From Falciphora oryzae (taxonomy: Eukaryota > Ascomycota > Sordariomycetes > Magnaporthales > Magnaporthaceae): a DNA stretch of 64,000 nucleotides. The stretch is taken from contig JNVV01000001.1 of the NCBI GenBank assembly GCA_000733355.1, forward strand, positions 1,377,218 to 1,441,217. Direction: 5' to 3'. Below, piece after piece: positions 34,835 to 46,300 of the stretch. The translations under genes and the position numbers were made by a program. The first letter of the stretch is position 1. Each line of letters starts with the position of its first letter. The notes beneath the pieces were generated by a model. It searched no databases. It worked only from the letters and a program-made list of their open reading frames with translations, and was not told the DNA's origin.

Positions 34835-35968
34835 ATGGCCTCCGAACCAGAGGACAAGCCCCTCCCCGCGTCGCCCAGCCGCAGCCCGAGCTTCAAAAAC
34901 CGCTTGAAGCTTGAGTTCTTTGCGTACAAGAACAGCACACAGCCCGTCCGACGTAGCGCACGACTGCTGGTGCCTCAAGCCTCGAATGGGACACGGACAG
35001 TAGCCGGGGCGGCCGGCCGGCCGACATCTGCCTCGGCCCCACCCGGTAGCCCCTCCGCCGCAGGCCCGAGCGGGCGGAAACGCACGAGGGCGGACGATGC
35101 AGCAGAGGACGACAGCGACAGCAAAGGCCATGCGTCATTAGCGCCCATATTTCTAAAGGGGACGGCCCGCTCCCTAGCCATCATGACGAAGCGGCAAAAG
35201 ACGCGCGCGGCAACTCCCTCCGACGGCGGCAAGAAGAACGGCAGCGGCTACGCGCCGCCTTCTACCTACGCCCACCTCTCGGGGGTCCCGGACGCGCTGG
35301 CGCCGGGCCTGCTGGTCATGTTCGTCGGGCTGAACCCGGGCGTGCAGACGGCGCGGACGGGCCACGCGTACGCGCACCCGACCAACCTCTTCTGGCGCCT
35401 CATGTACAGCTCGGGCATGACGACTCGCCTGTGCGCCGCGCGCGAGCACCTCGACATGCCGCGCCTCTTCCAGCTGGGCCTGACCAACATCGTCGCGCGC
35501 CCCAGCCGCAACGGCGCCGAGCTGGCGCACCGCGAGCTCGACGCGGGCGTCGCCGTGCTCGAGGCCAAAGCCCGCCGCTGGCGCCCCGAGGCCGTCTGCA
35601 TCGTCGGCAAGGGCATCTGGGAGTCGGTCTGGCGCGTCCGGCACGGCCGCGCCATCCGCAAGAACGAGTTCAGCTACGGCTGGCAGGCCGAGAGCGAGAA
35701 CATGGGCACCGCCGCCGGCGTGGCCAAGGCGCTGGCGGCGGCTAATGCGGATGACCCCGGCTTTGTCTCCTCGGACCTGGTGGATGAGGGGGCGGAGGAA
35801 GTGGAGGGGGCGGCCGACTGGGGTGGTGCGAGGATGTTTGTGGCCACCAGCACCAGCGGCCTTGCGGCCACCCTCCCATTCGTTGAGAAGGAGCGCATAT
35901 GGAGGGAACTTGGAGTGTGGGTTGAGCAGCGTCGTGCTGAAAGGGCGGCGGCAGCAGCCGAAGAATGA
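34835..35968 (+). CDS. G/T(U)-mismatch uracil/thymine DNA glycosylase, TDG/Mug family
   Basis: A single exon encodes 377 residues from the ATG at 34835. Residues 1-140 are a disordered, Ser/Pro/Lys-rich, basic tail, likely for DNA binding and nuclear targeting. The catalytic domain opens with FVGLNPG (163-169), whose Asn is the catalytic residue of the TDG/Mug family. HPTNLFWRLMYSSGM (181-195), LTNIVARP and VATSTSGLAA follow. The protein should remove uracil or thymine opposite guanine after deamination (as fission yeast Thp1 does), in the nucleus. A short Ala/Glu-rich insertion lies before the final motif. The promoter is shared with UAP1. Confidence 0.88.
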   Translation: MASEPEDKPLPASPSRSPSFKNRLKLEFFAYKNSTQPVRRSARLLVPQASNGTRTVAGAAGRPTSASAPPGSPSAAGPSGRKRTRADDAAEDDSDSKGHASLAPIFLKGTARSLAIMTKRQKTRAATPSDGGKKNGSGYAPPSTYAHLSGVPDALAPGLLVMFVGLNPGVQTARTGHAYAHPTNLFWRLMYSSGMTTRLCAAREHLDMPRLFQLGLTNIVARPSRNGAELAHRELDAGVAVLEAKARRWRPEAVCIVGKGIWESVWRVRHGRAIRKNEFSYGWQAESENMGTAAGVAKALAAANADDPGFVSSDLVDEGAEEVEGAADWGGARMFVATSTSGLAATLPFVEKERIWRELGVWVEQRRAERAAAAAEE

Positions 35969-36144
35969 AAGAGTGAAGATGGCGTTAATTCCTGGATATT
36001 GGTGTAACTATGAAGTTATCGGATAGAAATGAGAAACGAGTCTCCTCCCACCGCCCCCATAGCTTGTTGATGCCTTCAACCGGCGACGGAACATGAATTC
36101 TCTGGTTAACTGTCCCGCCCAGTGTTTCCCGGACTGCCCGGACC

Positions 36145-37870
36145 TCAATCCCATGGAGCGATGTCGGCCACCGGCTGGTCGTGCTCCTCGTCGAAGATGT
36201 CGAATCCGAGATGCCTGCTTGGATCCAGGAAGCGGGCAGGTCCACCCTGTCGTTCCGAGGCCAGCTTGTCGACCATGTTGAAGACAGCCTCTGGGAGCTG
36301 CTTCACTCCCAGATTGCTCTGCATGTGAATCTCTTGGACGGCCTTGGGAATCACAGGGATTCCCTTCTGGATCGCCCAGGAGAGGCAGAGCTGATAATAA
36401 CATGAGTAAAATGCCTGTCAGTTACTTGGATTCTCTGCCAATAATTTGATACGGTTGTCCGAAATGCTAATGAATGGTTGAAGGGCAGAGGAATAAAGTA
36501 AACGCCACCTACCTGTGCTGGAGTAATCCCGCATTCTGCCGCAGCATCAACGATCTAGCAAAGTTTATCAGCCTGGGACTCCAATACCTGAGCTTATCAG
36601 TCCAGAATACTTAGCTATAGCTAACCTTTTGATCCTCTGTAGGGGGCGGGACATCCGGGTTGCCGCGCACCACGGCCACCGGCCTGCCGCCGAGAGGCTG
36701 ATGGGCCATGAGAAGGATCCCTTCCTTTGACGAAAAGTCGAAGAGGTCGTGCTGGGGAAAGTATCTGGGAAAGGCGGCTTAAGTTAGAGGCTCCCTCAAA
36801 CAGAGAGATCAAAATGAGAAAACGTTAAACCCCTGGGGAACTGGAGACTCACGGATGGATTTCGACTTGATTCACCGCGGGACGAATCCGAGCCACATCC
36901 AATATCCGCTTGGTCTTCAGGATGTTGAAGTTGGAAATCCCTTACATATCAGCTAGGTTAGCATCGCGGTGTCAATTAGTGGGTGCTCACCGGGCATCAA
37001 GCTCCATCTACCTACCGATAGAACGAGCCTTTCCCAAGTCGACCAGGCGTTCCATCGCCTGCCAGGTCTCTGGGTACCTTCGGGAAAGACCGTAATCTAT
37101 GACTGGCTGTTTGGAGAGTAGCCGTTAGACCCAGTTGTCACTGCATGGTCCAAGGCTTGTGGCCATCATGCGGAGATATCGAAGGCTTGTCGGGCCCAGG
37201 GGTGTGCGCCATAAACTGTGGTCATACCTTGCCGTTGCCGCTAGGATGTCTGATGGTGGCATTGCCCTCTCCTGCTTTGTAAGCGTGTGGAACTGGGTCA
37301 AATGTTAGCTGGCCTCGAGGCTTTTTTAGGTTCAGCTATGGGGGTTGAGTTCCACGCACAATGCATCAAGTATAGGTCGAATATTTCTCGAATATGAATT
37401 AGCAGAGCGATAGAAAATGTTGATTGCCATCAAGTTTGGTTTCATGCTTGCGTTGAGGCTTGCATACCATAGTCCAGCTGAAGGTTTTTCAGTGACACCT
37501 CCAGGGCTCTCTGCACATCGGCCGGCTCGTGCCAGGTCTGGGCTCTGAGTAAGAGTGGGTTGTTCAGTGTTTGGTGCTGATGGGAGAACTGTTGTACGTT
37601 GTGGAAGAGGATAAATGATTGCGTTTGCACCTACAGCTTTGACGTGACGAAGATCTCCTCTCTTGGGATGCCGCTCTCCATGATGGCCTCGCCAATCTCT
37701 CTCTCGTTGCCGTAGGCATTGGCGCCGTCTATGTGCCTGTATCCGAGTTCCAGGGCACGTTTGACTGCCTTCTTGACCTGAGAGTTTCCTGCGTCGCCTT
37801 GGAAGGTCCCAAACCCGACTGCTGGGACTCTGTGGCCGTTGTTGAGCGTGAAATACTTCGGGAGAGACAT
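36145..37870 (-). pseudogene. Aldo-keto reductase with a +2 frameshift
   Basis: Nine exons can be followed: 37870-37635, 37544-37468, 37386-37360, 37292-37228, 37106-37016, 36940-36853, 36766-36626, 36554-36513 and 36390-36145. They spell an aldo-keto reductase of about 336 residues ([27 protein letters not shown] with active-site Asp and Tyr; VTSKL with Lys; LMHFPH with His; LGKARSIGISNFN; GIPVIPKAVQ). Exon lengths sum to 1013, two bases too many. The break is in exon 7: the coding strand has GGGGG near 36719-36723 where GGG would keep the frame into LLMAHQPLGGRP. Also, the acceptor of intron 2 that would give the canonical DYVDLYLMH is AT, not AG. An AG six bases upstream gives DYEIFDLYLMH instead. 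Either the gene is newly inactive or the homopolymer is miscalled. Confidence 0.75.
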
Positions 37871-38428
37871 CGTGTGGCTTCTCGTGGGAAACAGAAGATG
37901 TCGCCAACGCTGGGTAGCTTCTTCAGCGGCCCGGGTCTAGTTGATCGGGGATAATCAATAAGATGCGCGAGAAGTCGCACCCTGCCTCGAGGAGGGGGTC
38001 GTGGACAGCAAGCTGGTGGTGGCACGATTTGTCGCCAAAGCGTCCACGAGGCGAGGGTCTCCTGTAAGCAGGGTTGTGGATTCGACTGGGGTGCAGCTAT
38101 CATGCATGATGGATGTATGGAGCCGGGCTTGTTGGTGGAGGTGGCCGGGCGCTTAAGGCGAGCGAGATGATATGAATGGATGGATGGATGGATGGCGGCG
38201 GAATCCAATGATATCCGGGGAAGGGACCAAGCCTCCAAGGTAACCCAGAAAACCAAAAAGGAGCGATCGGGGCCCCCTTCCCTTCGTCCGTGCTGCTCTT
38301 CTCGGCCTCAAGTGGCCCCTTTAAAAGAACACCGACCTCGTGCTACTTGTTCTAGCTTACATCAATAACCAGCAACAACGGGCTCCATAAACAACTAGCA
38401 ATAACGGGCTTCATAAATAACGAGCAAA
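37871..38428. other. Divergent promoter region AKR / ketosamine kinase
   Basis: 558 bases holding an ATGG pentamer microsatellite (38176-38195) and a 26-base imperfect tandem repeat that runs into the kinase start codon. No gene is seen. Confidence 0.5.
38176..38195. repeat. (ATGG)5 microsatellite
   Basis: Five perfect tetranucleotide copies in the divergent promoter. Confidence 0.9.
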
Positions 38429-38431
38429 ATG
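38364..38431 (+). repeat. Imperfect 26-27-base tandem repeat abutting the kinase ATG
   Basis: Two near copies (38364-38390 and 38391-38416) share the core AGCAAnAACGGGCTnCATAA. A third, partial copy (38417-38431) contains AACGAGCAAAATG, so the start codon of the downstream gene lies in the repeat. Confidence 0.75.
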
Positions 38432-39936
38432 AGTGCTACAACACTGGTGGATTCCTCCATTAAGTTCAGTGAGGAGAATGGCGAGGTTGATCCTGCGATA
38501 ATAGAAGGTTGGTCTTCAGTGGGAAATCTCGCGTGTATTTACCGACTGTGGATGTAAACCAATGTTTGACTAACGATAGACAAAAACACGTCAATGCACA
38601 GCACTTCCATCCGTGGAGAAGGTCCTGGATGTGATTAAGTTGGCTGACTCTGCGTGGGCGGCCGCTCGTCGGATTGTCGTGCAGCAGACTGACGGGAAGC
38701 AAGAGAGCTACTTCGTCAAGGTCGGAGATTTACATCTCTGCGAGTTGTCTTGTCGGCGCAAGGGATAAACGTTCGGGCGAATTCTAACCTTAACCCCCAA
38801 TACAGGTCTCATTTGGCCACCACGGGAGGGAGGCGCTCAAGGGCGAGTACGAAGCCACTGCTGCCATCCATGCCATCGCCCCGGGTTTCTGTCCCAAGCC
38901 CATCGCCTGGGGCAGCTTCCAGGCCGACGAGAATTCGCACTTCTATGTGTGCAAGTACTACGACTTCGACCCGGTGGCCCGCCCGCCAAAGGAGTCATTT
39001 TGTAAAAACCTGGCTCTCCTGCACTCGAGCCACACTTCTCCGGAAGGAAAGTTCGGCTTCCATTGTACAACTTACAATGGCAATCTCCCTCAGGACAATA
39101 CATGGTGCGACAAATGGGAGGTCTTCTTCGCGCGAGGGCTTAGGCATGTCCTAAATGTGCGCGAGGAAAGGGCCGGCCCGGACCCGGAGCTAAACGAGCT
39201 CCTCCCCGCACTTTTCGACAAGGTCATTCCCAGGCTTCTGAGACCCCTGGAGACCCGCGGCCGCAAGCTTGTGCCGTCGTTGGTGCACGGCGACCTATGG
39301 TGCGGCAACGCTAGTGTCAACGAGGTGACTGGCGAAGGCATCATCTATGATCCCTCGAGCTTCTGGGCTCACAACGAGTGCAAGTATTTTCTCTCTGCTA
39401 ACCTGGGCCTTCTCGAACAGACCTAACTTTTTGGGATACCAGACGAACTGGGAAATTGGAGGCCGACACGGAATAACTTCCGGTCCTACATCAACGTATA
39501 CCACGCTCGTATGCCCCGGTCGGAGCCGGTGGAGGATTACGATGGTCGCAATCAGCTCTATGGCCTGTATGGCGACCCTTCATTACATCTCTCAATTACG
39601 TGGTACGGCCACCTGCGATAATCCTTTTGCTGACGTTCGTTCCACGCTCTGTAGGAGGTTCAACGTTCACGCGTCTGCATTGTTCTGGGAGGACGAGACT
39701 TTCCTCAACCTGTGAGAGAGGACACTACCCCACTTATCTAGGATTCTGTGGCTAATCAATCCTTCAATCGCGATAGAGTCAAAGATGACATTCGCGCGCT
39801 CATCGCGAGGTACCCAGGGGGGTACGTGGAGGAGGGCGAGGACTTGCGCGACGAGCTTCCCGTAGACGGCAGCAATGCTGGAGCCTGGGCGGGGTTACAC
39901 CCACTGTCAGCATCTGGCGCGTCCGTCCCGGCGTAG
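38429..39936 (+). CDS. Ketosamine-3-kinase / fructosamine-kinase family protein
   Basis: Six exons (38429-38507, 38602-38720, 38806-39379, 39443-39566, 39655-39711, 39777-39936) encode 370 residues. The ATP-binding lobe (ESYFVKVSFG, GEYEATAAIH) is followed by the catalytic loop VHGDLWCGN (226-234) and the metal-binding YDPSSFWAHNEYELGNWR, then a C-terminal YPGGY block. This is the fructosamine-3-kinase/APH fold, which phosphorylates ketosamines on glycated proteins to cause deglycation. The intron at 39380-39442 uses a GC donor (GAGT|GCAAGT) and splits the Tyr of HNEYELG. The second donor is a weak GTCGGA. All phases fit a single frame. The start codon lies in a tandem repeat. Confidence 0.88.
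39380..39442 (+). other. GC-AG intron in the ketosamine kinase gene
   Basis: Donor T|GCAAGT and acceptor ATACCAG|AC. Splicing restores HNEYELGNWR, a family signature. Reading through gives a stop at 39424. Confidence 0.75.
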
Positions 39937-40316
39937 AACATCGAGTGTACCTCAGTAACACCCCGCCGGTCCTTTTTCCCGGCCAACCGGCCAACATATG
40001 GCAGGGGTGTGATAGGTTGGTCGGCTGCAGATTCATGGTTTCGGATGCGCCACGGCGCGTACAGCCGTGTCCTCGGGCGTTTGGGTGTTGAGGCAGTCGC
40101 GAAGATAGGTTGTGATCAGTTGGCCAGGCTCTGGGGATGGAGTGCAAACATCACACTTTCTTTCTTTCCTCTGACGTTAGGTCTGCCGCAGTTCTTTTCC
40201 GACGTTCCATTAGTTCGCATGATTCAAACATATCCTTGATTTAAAGATAAGACCCACCCATCCATGCCACAGCGACCAAAGACTGGGGAAATACTGCCCA
40301 GAACCTCCAGCGGGAT
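39937..40316. other. Intergenic, promoter of first STAND gene
   Basis: 380 bases with no gene or notable repeat. Confidence 0.4.
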
Positions 40317-43300
40317 ATGGAACAGGTATGGAGCGAACCCGTGCCACCAACCACTCCAGGCCTACACGCGACATAGAATTGGGGCCGAGGGATCGATCAC
40401 CGGATCCAACGACGGAAAAAAAGAAGACAAGACCTAACGCTAATCAAGTGATTAACCGCATGCGTGACGAATAGACACGAAGAAAGGGTTTCGCGAGCAT
40501 TCTATCCCGTTCGGCCACGAGCGCATCGTCCTGGAGCCAGTCCGAGGCCAGCGACAGCTCGACAGATACTGGAGCCCAAGCTGAAAAGGGGCCGCTGGGG
40601 CTGACCACTGTCTCGATCTCCTCGCCTCCCACGGCACCGGCGGTTGATATCATATTTGTCCATGGCCTCGGCGGAGGGAGCAGGAAGACGTGGTCATTCT
40701 CGCCGCACCTGAGTCACTTCTGGCCAGGAGCATGGCTTCCCGAGGACCCCGACTTCCGACATGCCCGTATACACACGTTCGGCTACAGGGCCGACTGGGT
40801 GGAGCGGCAGCAAAGCAGCTGGAACATCCTCACCTTTGCAAGGACCCTAGTTGGCGCCCTCAAAGACCACCCCGACATCCGGCGCGATGCCACCCGAATC
40901 ATCCTCGTCGGACACAGCTTGGGCGGATGTGTTTGCAAGAAGGCCTACATCCTCGCCCGCCAGGATCCCACCTCGCAGGATCTGGCCCGGCGTGTTCACT
41001 CAATATTCTTTCTCGGGACTCCCCACAGGGGTTCTAATCTCGCCGTCGCCTTGGAGAACATGATGACAGTGGCTTGGGGCAAGAAACCCTTTGTTGCTGA
41101 TCTAGTCCCAAACTCCGACGCTCTGTCCGAGATGAACGAGGCCTTCCGGCATCTTGCCCCCGACCTCCGCCTGTGTTCCTTCTATGAGACGCTTCCTGTT
41201 CGGACAAAGATGATGAATAGAATTGTCGTCGAGAAGGAATCGGCGACACTGGGGTATCCTGGAGAGCAAATTCTAGGGATGGATGCAGACCATCGCCAAG
41301 TTTGCAAGTTCGAGACGCCATCCGACCCCAATTACAGGATTTTGAGGAACGCTCTCGTCACTTCGATCGACATGGCGCGGGCCGCTCCCCGGGAATTTGG
41401 GGGAGTTCCCAGCCTTGACGGCTTGGTCTTGTCTCCTAAAACACCCGAGCGTGCACCAGCCGACGAGATGCTCCGTCTGAGATCGCTTCTCGGTGTCAGC
41501 CCAGACATCGAGGATGATTTGCTGACGCTTCAGCTTCTCAAGGAGCCTGGATCCTGTGTGTGGTTTACGGAGAGGCCTTGCTTTACGGAATGGAGGTCGG
41601 GCAACGCGCCCAACATCCTCTGGGTCACTGGCAGACCGGCGGCCGGGAAGTCCATCCTGTCCAGTCATGTCATCGACCAGCTGCGGCCCCCCACCGGCGC
41701 TTGCAGCTATTTCTTCTTCAAGCATGGGGTTGCTGGAAAGTCCTCTCTCAGTGATTGTTACAAGTCAATTGCTCTGCAGATGGCGATACATGACCCGCCG
41801 GTACGCCAGTCATTGCTCAAGATCGAGGCTGATAACTCAGGATGGGACAAGACCGATGAGATGAGCGTCTGGAGAAAGCTGTTCTCTGGGTGCATCTTGA
41901 AACTGCCCATTTTGCACCGCCACTTCTGGGTCATGGACGGCCTCGATGAATGCAGCAACTTCAACGCCCTGTTTACCAAGAGAGTCATCTCAACCCTTCC
42001 TCCCGGACTACGTGTGTTTGTTGCTAGCCGCAACCTCGAAGAAGTTGAACGGGGCCTTGTGTCCCTGGGTCCACGAGTTGTTACCCATGCACTCTCGGAC
42101 GAGGACACGATCAGCGACATGCGGCTCTTCTTACATACCAAACTGAGGGAGCTCGGCCGATTAGGAAGCAATGAGGAGTGTGACTCTATGTGCGAGAAGA
42201 TACTCGCGAAGTCTTCGGGGTCGTTCCTGTGGGTGAGGCTGGTCCTACAAGAGTTTGAGAACTCGTGGACTGAAGAGGCGATGGAAGAGGTTCTTAGAGA
42301 AGTGCCTGTCGACCTCCAGGACATGTACCTCAGGATCCTGCGGCACATCGAGTCGAACCCGGGCAATGCACAACTAGCCAAGGCGATCCTTTCCTGGGTC
42401 CTCCTTGCGTCCCGTTCCCTCACGGTCAGCGAGCTTTGCGCCGCAGTGAGGCTGGATATCAACAGGACACTGCAGCAGGGAAACAAAGCCATCCCAAACT
42501 TGTGCGGGCAGTTGGTTTTTGTGGACCAAGCTGACAAGGTGCAAGTGATACACGAGACGGCGAGGCAGTTCCTAACATCTGGAGAGCTTCAGTCGGATCT
42601 GGCAATCGCGAAGGTCCCAGGCCACACGCGCCTGGGGTCGCTGATCCTCCAGTATCTCGGGGGCGATGCCCTGAAACAACGTCAAGCGAGGCCCAATCAA
42701 CTGGGCTTCAAGACCAAAGCGTTTGGAAAGTCGGCAGTGATGGCAGCCTTACCCGACCTCTCTCTTCTCGATTATGCGTCCTCCCACTTCGCAGATCACC
42801 TTCTTCGGGCTACAAGCCGAGACGACCATCTATCAGACGACCTTTGTGCCTTCCTCCAAAGCAGAAATCTTCTGTCTTGGATCGAGCACTTGGCGAAGAA
42901 CGAAAATCTAGGCGTGATCAACAAGACAGCGATGAATATGCGCGACTACTTGGGTCGTCGGATGAGATATGTCCCGCCGACAGACCCGACTGTCCACCTG
43001 ATAGACAGCTGGATCACCGACCTCATCCGCGTCCCGGCCAAGTTCGGACCACAGCTCCTGCTCTCGCCGTCTGCTATCCACAGCCTAATCCCACCGCTCT
43101 GCCCACCGGACGCCATCATCTCGAGGTCCTTCACAAGAGACCCCAAAGCGCCCCCGCTACCCGTCAAGGGTATCCCATCAGGAACCTGGGACGATTGCTT
43201 GGCCCGATTTGACTTCCAGGGGGGCGAGACGGTGGCGGTTGCGCACGGGTCTCGCCTCTTCGCCGCGGGGGTTTCCACCGGTGAGATCTCGCTATTCGAG

Positions 43301-45827
43301 CGGAGCTCGGTCCAGAAAATCAAGGAGCTCAAGCATCCGGAAAGCCCAGGTATCCTCGAATTCAGCCCTGAGGACCAGCATCTTGTGTCCGCTGGAAGAG
43401 CTCATGTCGTTGTCTGGGATACAAGGGCGGGAATCATGGTGCGATCTCTGGCCCTATCTTCACCAGTCCTCGCTCTTGCATTCCTGAGCCATGAAGAGCT
43501 GCTGCTCGTCTCGCGCTCATGTGAGATCTCTAAATGGTTGGTCTCGTGAACCCTCTGCGCTTCAGTCTTCTTTTTTTTTTTTAGTCTGTTATTGAAATGG
43601 CACGCTACCGGTGCTTTAGCTGACATTATATGAAATACCTAGGGATCTAGAGACTGACGAGAGTGAATCGATTTCCTGGCTAGCGACTGGTGAAGACAAC
43701 GACTTCGCACTAGAAATCCCCAAGCAACCACCGACCTGTGTCTCGCTATTGGTCACCGAAGACGGCGTCCTTCTAGCTGTCGGCTATCGAAGCCAGCCTG
43801 TCTTTCTATGGAATGCATTGGAACTCGAGGTGCTTGGCCAGTGTCATATCAAAAGCAACAACGGCATCCGATGCTTTGCTTTCAACCCAAACCCGGAGAT
43901 CCCCGTTCTCGTGGTGTCGTGCGCGCACGGGACTCTGCATGTCTTCAACTACCTCACCATGGAGCTGGAGTCGTCTGAGCGCGGCATTTTCGCTCAAACG
44001 ATCGCATGCTCGCCGGACGGCCGCAGCCTCCTTACAGGAGGCGACGACGGTCTTATCCAGGTGTACGAGTTCGACCAGAATTCCGACGGCAACATAATAT
44101 TGTCCCTGATATACAAAGCGGACAGCATAGATGGCTGTGTGGTTGGTACCGCGTTCAGCCTCGACGGCCTCCGCTTCCTCGACGTTCGTGATTCTCAATG
44201 TCGAGTGTGGGCTCCCGCAGCCCTAGTCAGGAATGATAACGAATTGGAAAGCACAAGCGACGTGCTGCCTCTCCCGCCCAGGGCCTCGGCCGCGCGAGCC
44301 GTCGATTGGAACCGCGACGAGACGGCGGAGATTAGCACTCCTTTTGCCGTCCCGGCGGCCGGCGTCTTTGTCGTCGTTGGTAAGAGTAGCGGCCAGGTCG
44401 TCTTGCTCTCCCTTGACGATGCTTCAGAGGTCGGCACCATGTACCAGCACGCAGCTCCCGTCATAGCGCTCGCTCTTGTTGATAGAGCGAGCGGCCCCAT
44501 AGTCGTGTCCGCCGACGACAGCGGGCGTGTGCTTGCCGCCGACACGTCCAGCGTGGACTACCATCGCAGCCCTGGTTCCCGGCCCCCTCGGGTCTCGGAC
44601 GAACAAAAACAACGACGAGGCTCTGCAGCCAACGTTATCTTGAATCAACGCTTCGGTGCCTCCGTTCGCCAGTTACTTGCGAGTACCTCCGCTGACCGCC
44701 TGTACGTGGGAGGCTACGAGTTTGACGAACTATGGGAGCTACCCTGTGGACGTGTGATCTCAAGGAGACTCAATCCCGCATTTGGGGCCAATAGTCCCCA
44801 GACACTAAGAAACGCCTTTCAACATCCCACTAATACGGCCTGGTTTGTACTGGTGGCAGGAGACGTTGCTCATATCGTGGCTTGGGATGATTTTGCCGAA
44901 CTGAGCTCCACTGGAGACAAGCAGGGCATCCGCATAGAAAGAGGTATACTCACAACAGAGTCGGCGGCCGTGCGAGGCTCGGAAAGCGGCCATCCTTCGC
45001 GACCGCCCGTTACCTCATCGACATCCGCTACGGCCTCGTACCACGCCGGGCCAGGAGGCGTGGTGATGGAACTCTGGCGTCCGTCCACGTCCGGCGCTCC
45101 GAAGATGAGCATATGGCCGGCCACTGGGTTGGACCCATCGTGCAACGAGCCACTCGTGGCATTGAACGAACCGATCTTAGCTGCCTTAGCGCCGATGATT
45201 TTGAAGGTCCTCGGCTTCGTTGGCAACTCAACAATGGTGTTCTTGGACACCAACCTCTGGGTATGCAGCATCGAGCTTACCGTCCTCACAGCCATGACGC
45301 CGGCTGCCCCGTCCGCTGCAGTTGCGGAAGCCGGCCGAGCGAGACCGACATTGTCCTCCAGACGGGTCTCGTCGACGACGACCTCGCAGTCACCCCTGAG
45401 CAGAACATCGCCGTCATCGATCAGCACAACATCGCTTGGCCAGCACCGGCGTCCGTCCGCGCCAGGAGACAGCAGCTCGTCTGACATCGTCGCACGACGG
45501 CACTTCTTCGCACTGGGCGAGTGGCGCGCTAGTGGTGAGCTGCGGTGCGCGATGGTGCCGTGCGCGCCGCAGCGGGGCCAGTCGCCCGACTTCGCGTTCG
45601 CGTCAAGCCATGGCGTCGTGGTCGTCAAGGGTGGTCTGGAGTTTTGCGAAGTCGTCGCGCTAGAGCAGCAATCACAGTTCAGCTTCCCAAGCTATATAGG
45701 TAGAGCGTCGGCAGGCGTTGATGAGGGAGCTGTCGACGGCGAAGGTGCGCCACCAGACATGGGTTCTTTCGCACACAGGTGGAGATATGTTTCTGGGAGC
45801 ATGCATCGCAGGGCATCCACGAGATGA
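40317..45827 (+). CDS. SesB-like hydrolase-NACHT-WD STAND protein (copy A)
   Basis: Proposed exons are 40317-40325 (MEQ), 40475-43536 and 43643-45827, encoding about 1751 residues. The tiny first exon is the least certain part; the open frame upstream of 40799 has no other ATG. Residues about 60-330 form an alpha/beta serine hydrolase: DIIFVHGLGG, GHSLGG (Ser about 151), GTPHRG, and a late histidine (MDADHRQ, about 276). A STAND NTPase follows, with Walker A GRPAAGKS (about 389-396), CSYFFFKHG and Walker B HFWVMDGLDE (about 486-495). The VIHETARQFL winged-helix-like end comes next, then a WD-like beta-propeller region in which intron 2 splits the Trp of SKWDLETDES. A Ser/Thr/Ala-rich stretch near 45300-45480 has no equivalent in copy B. 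This domain order is that of fungal NLR-like proteins, some of which control heterokaryon incompatibility. The role here is inferred. Confidence 0.85.
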
Positions 45828-46300
45828 TTGATGGAAATCACGAGGAGATGATAATGGTTACAATGAGGGTATGTAGAGTGCTGAGGCCCAAACGATATCC
45901 CTGTACCAAACACATCAGTTGTGGGAAAGCGGGCAAGATCTTGTCAATCGTAAGAGTGGTTGCGAATACCAGGTACTGGCGGGTTAATACTGCATACGGT
46001 CACGGGAACGCCCTCGTACTCTCATTATTGGGGAAGATGACATGCTGAAGAGGAAGTAAAATTATAGTCTACATTTATAAATAGAGCCAAATACCTGGAC
46101 GTAAATACCCGTAATGAGCAGAGGCGTAACGTAACGTATACAAGACAAAATCATGGGTATCATGCTTAGGAGGGGTCCAAAGACTCGCCACACCGGCTGC
46201 CGCTTTGCCTTCCCGTCTCCGAGCCCTGGCATCATTGTGGCAGATACAGAACTCCCAGTTCAGGGACTCCGTCGCTCTTTCCGCGAAGCAGAATCGATCA
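45828..46300. other. Convergent spacer
   Basis: 473 bases of 3' flank between STAND copy A and the DUF7732-type gene. No gene is seen. Confidence 0.4.
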
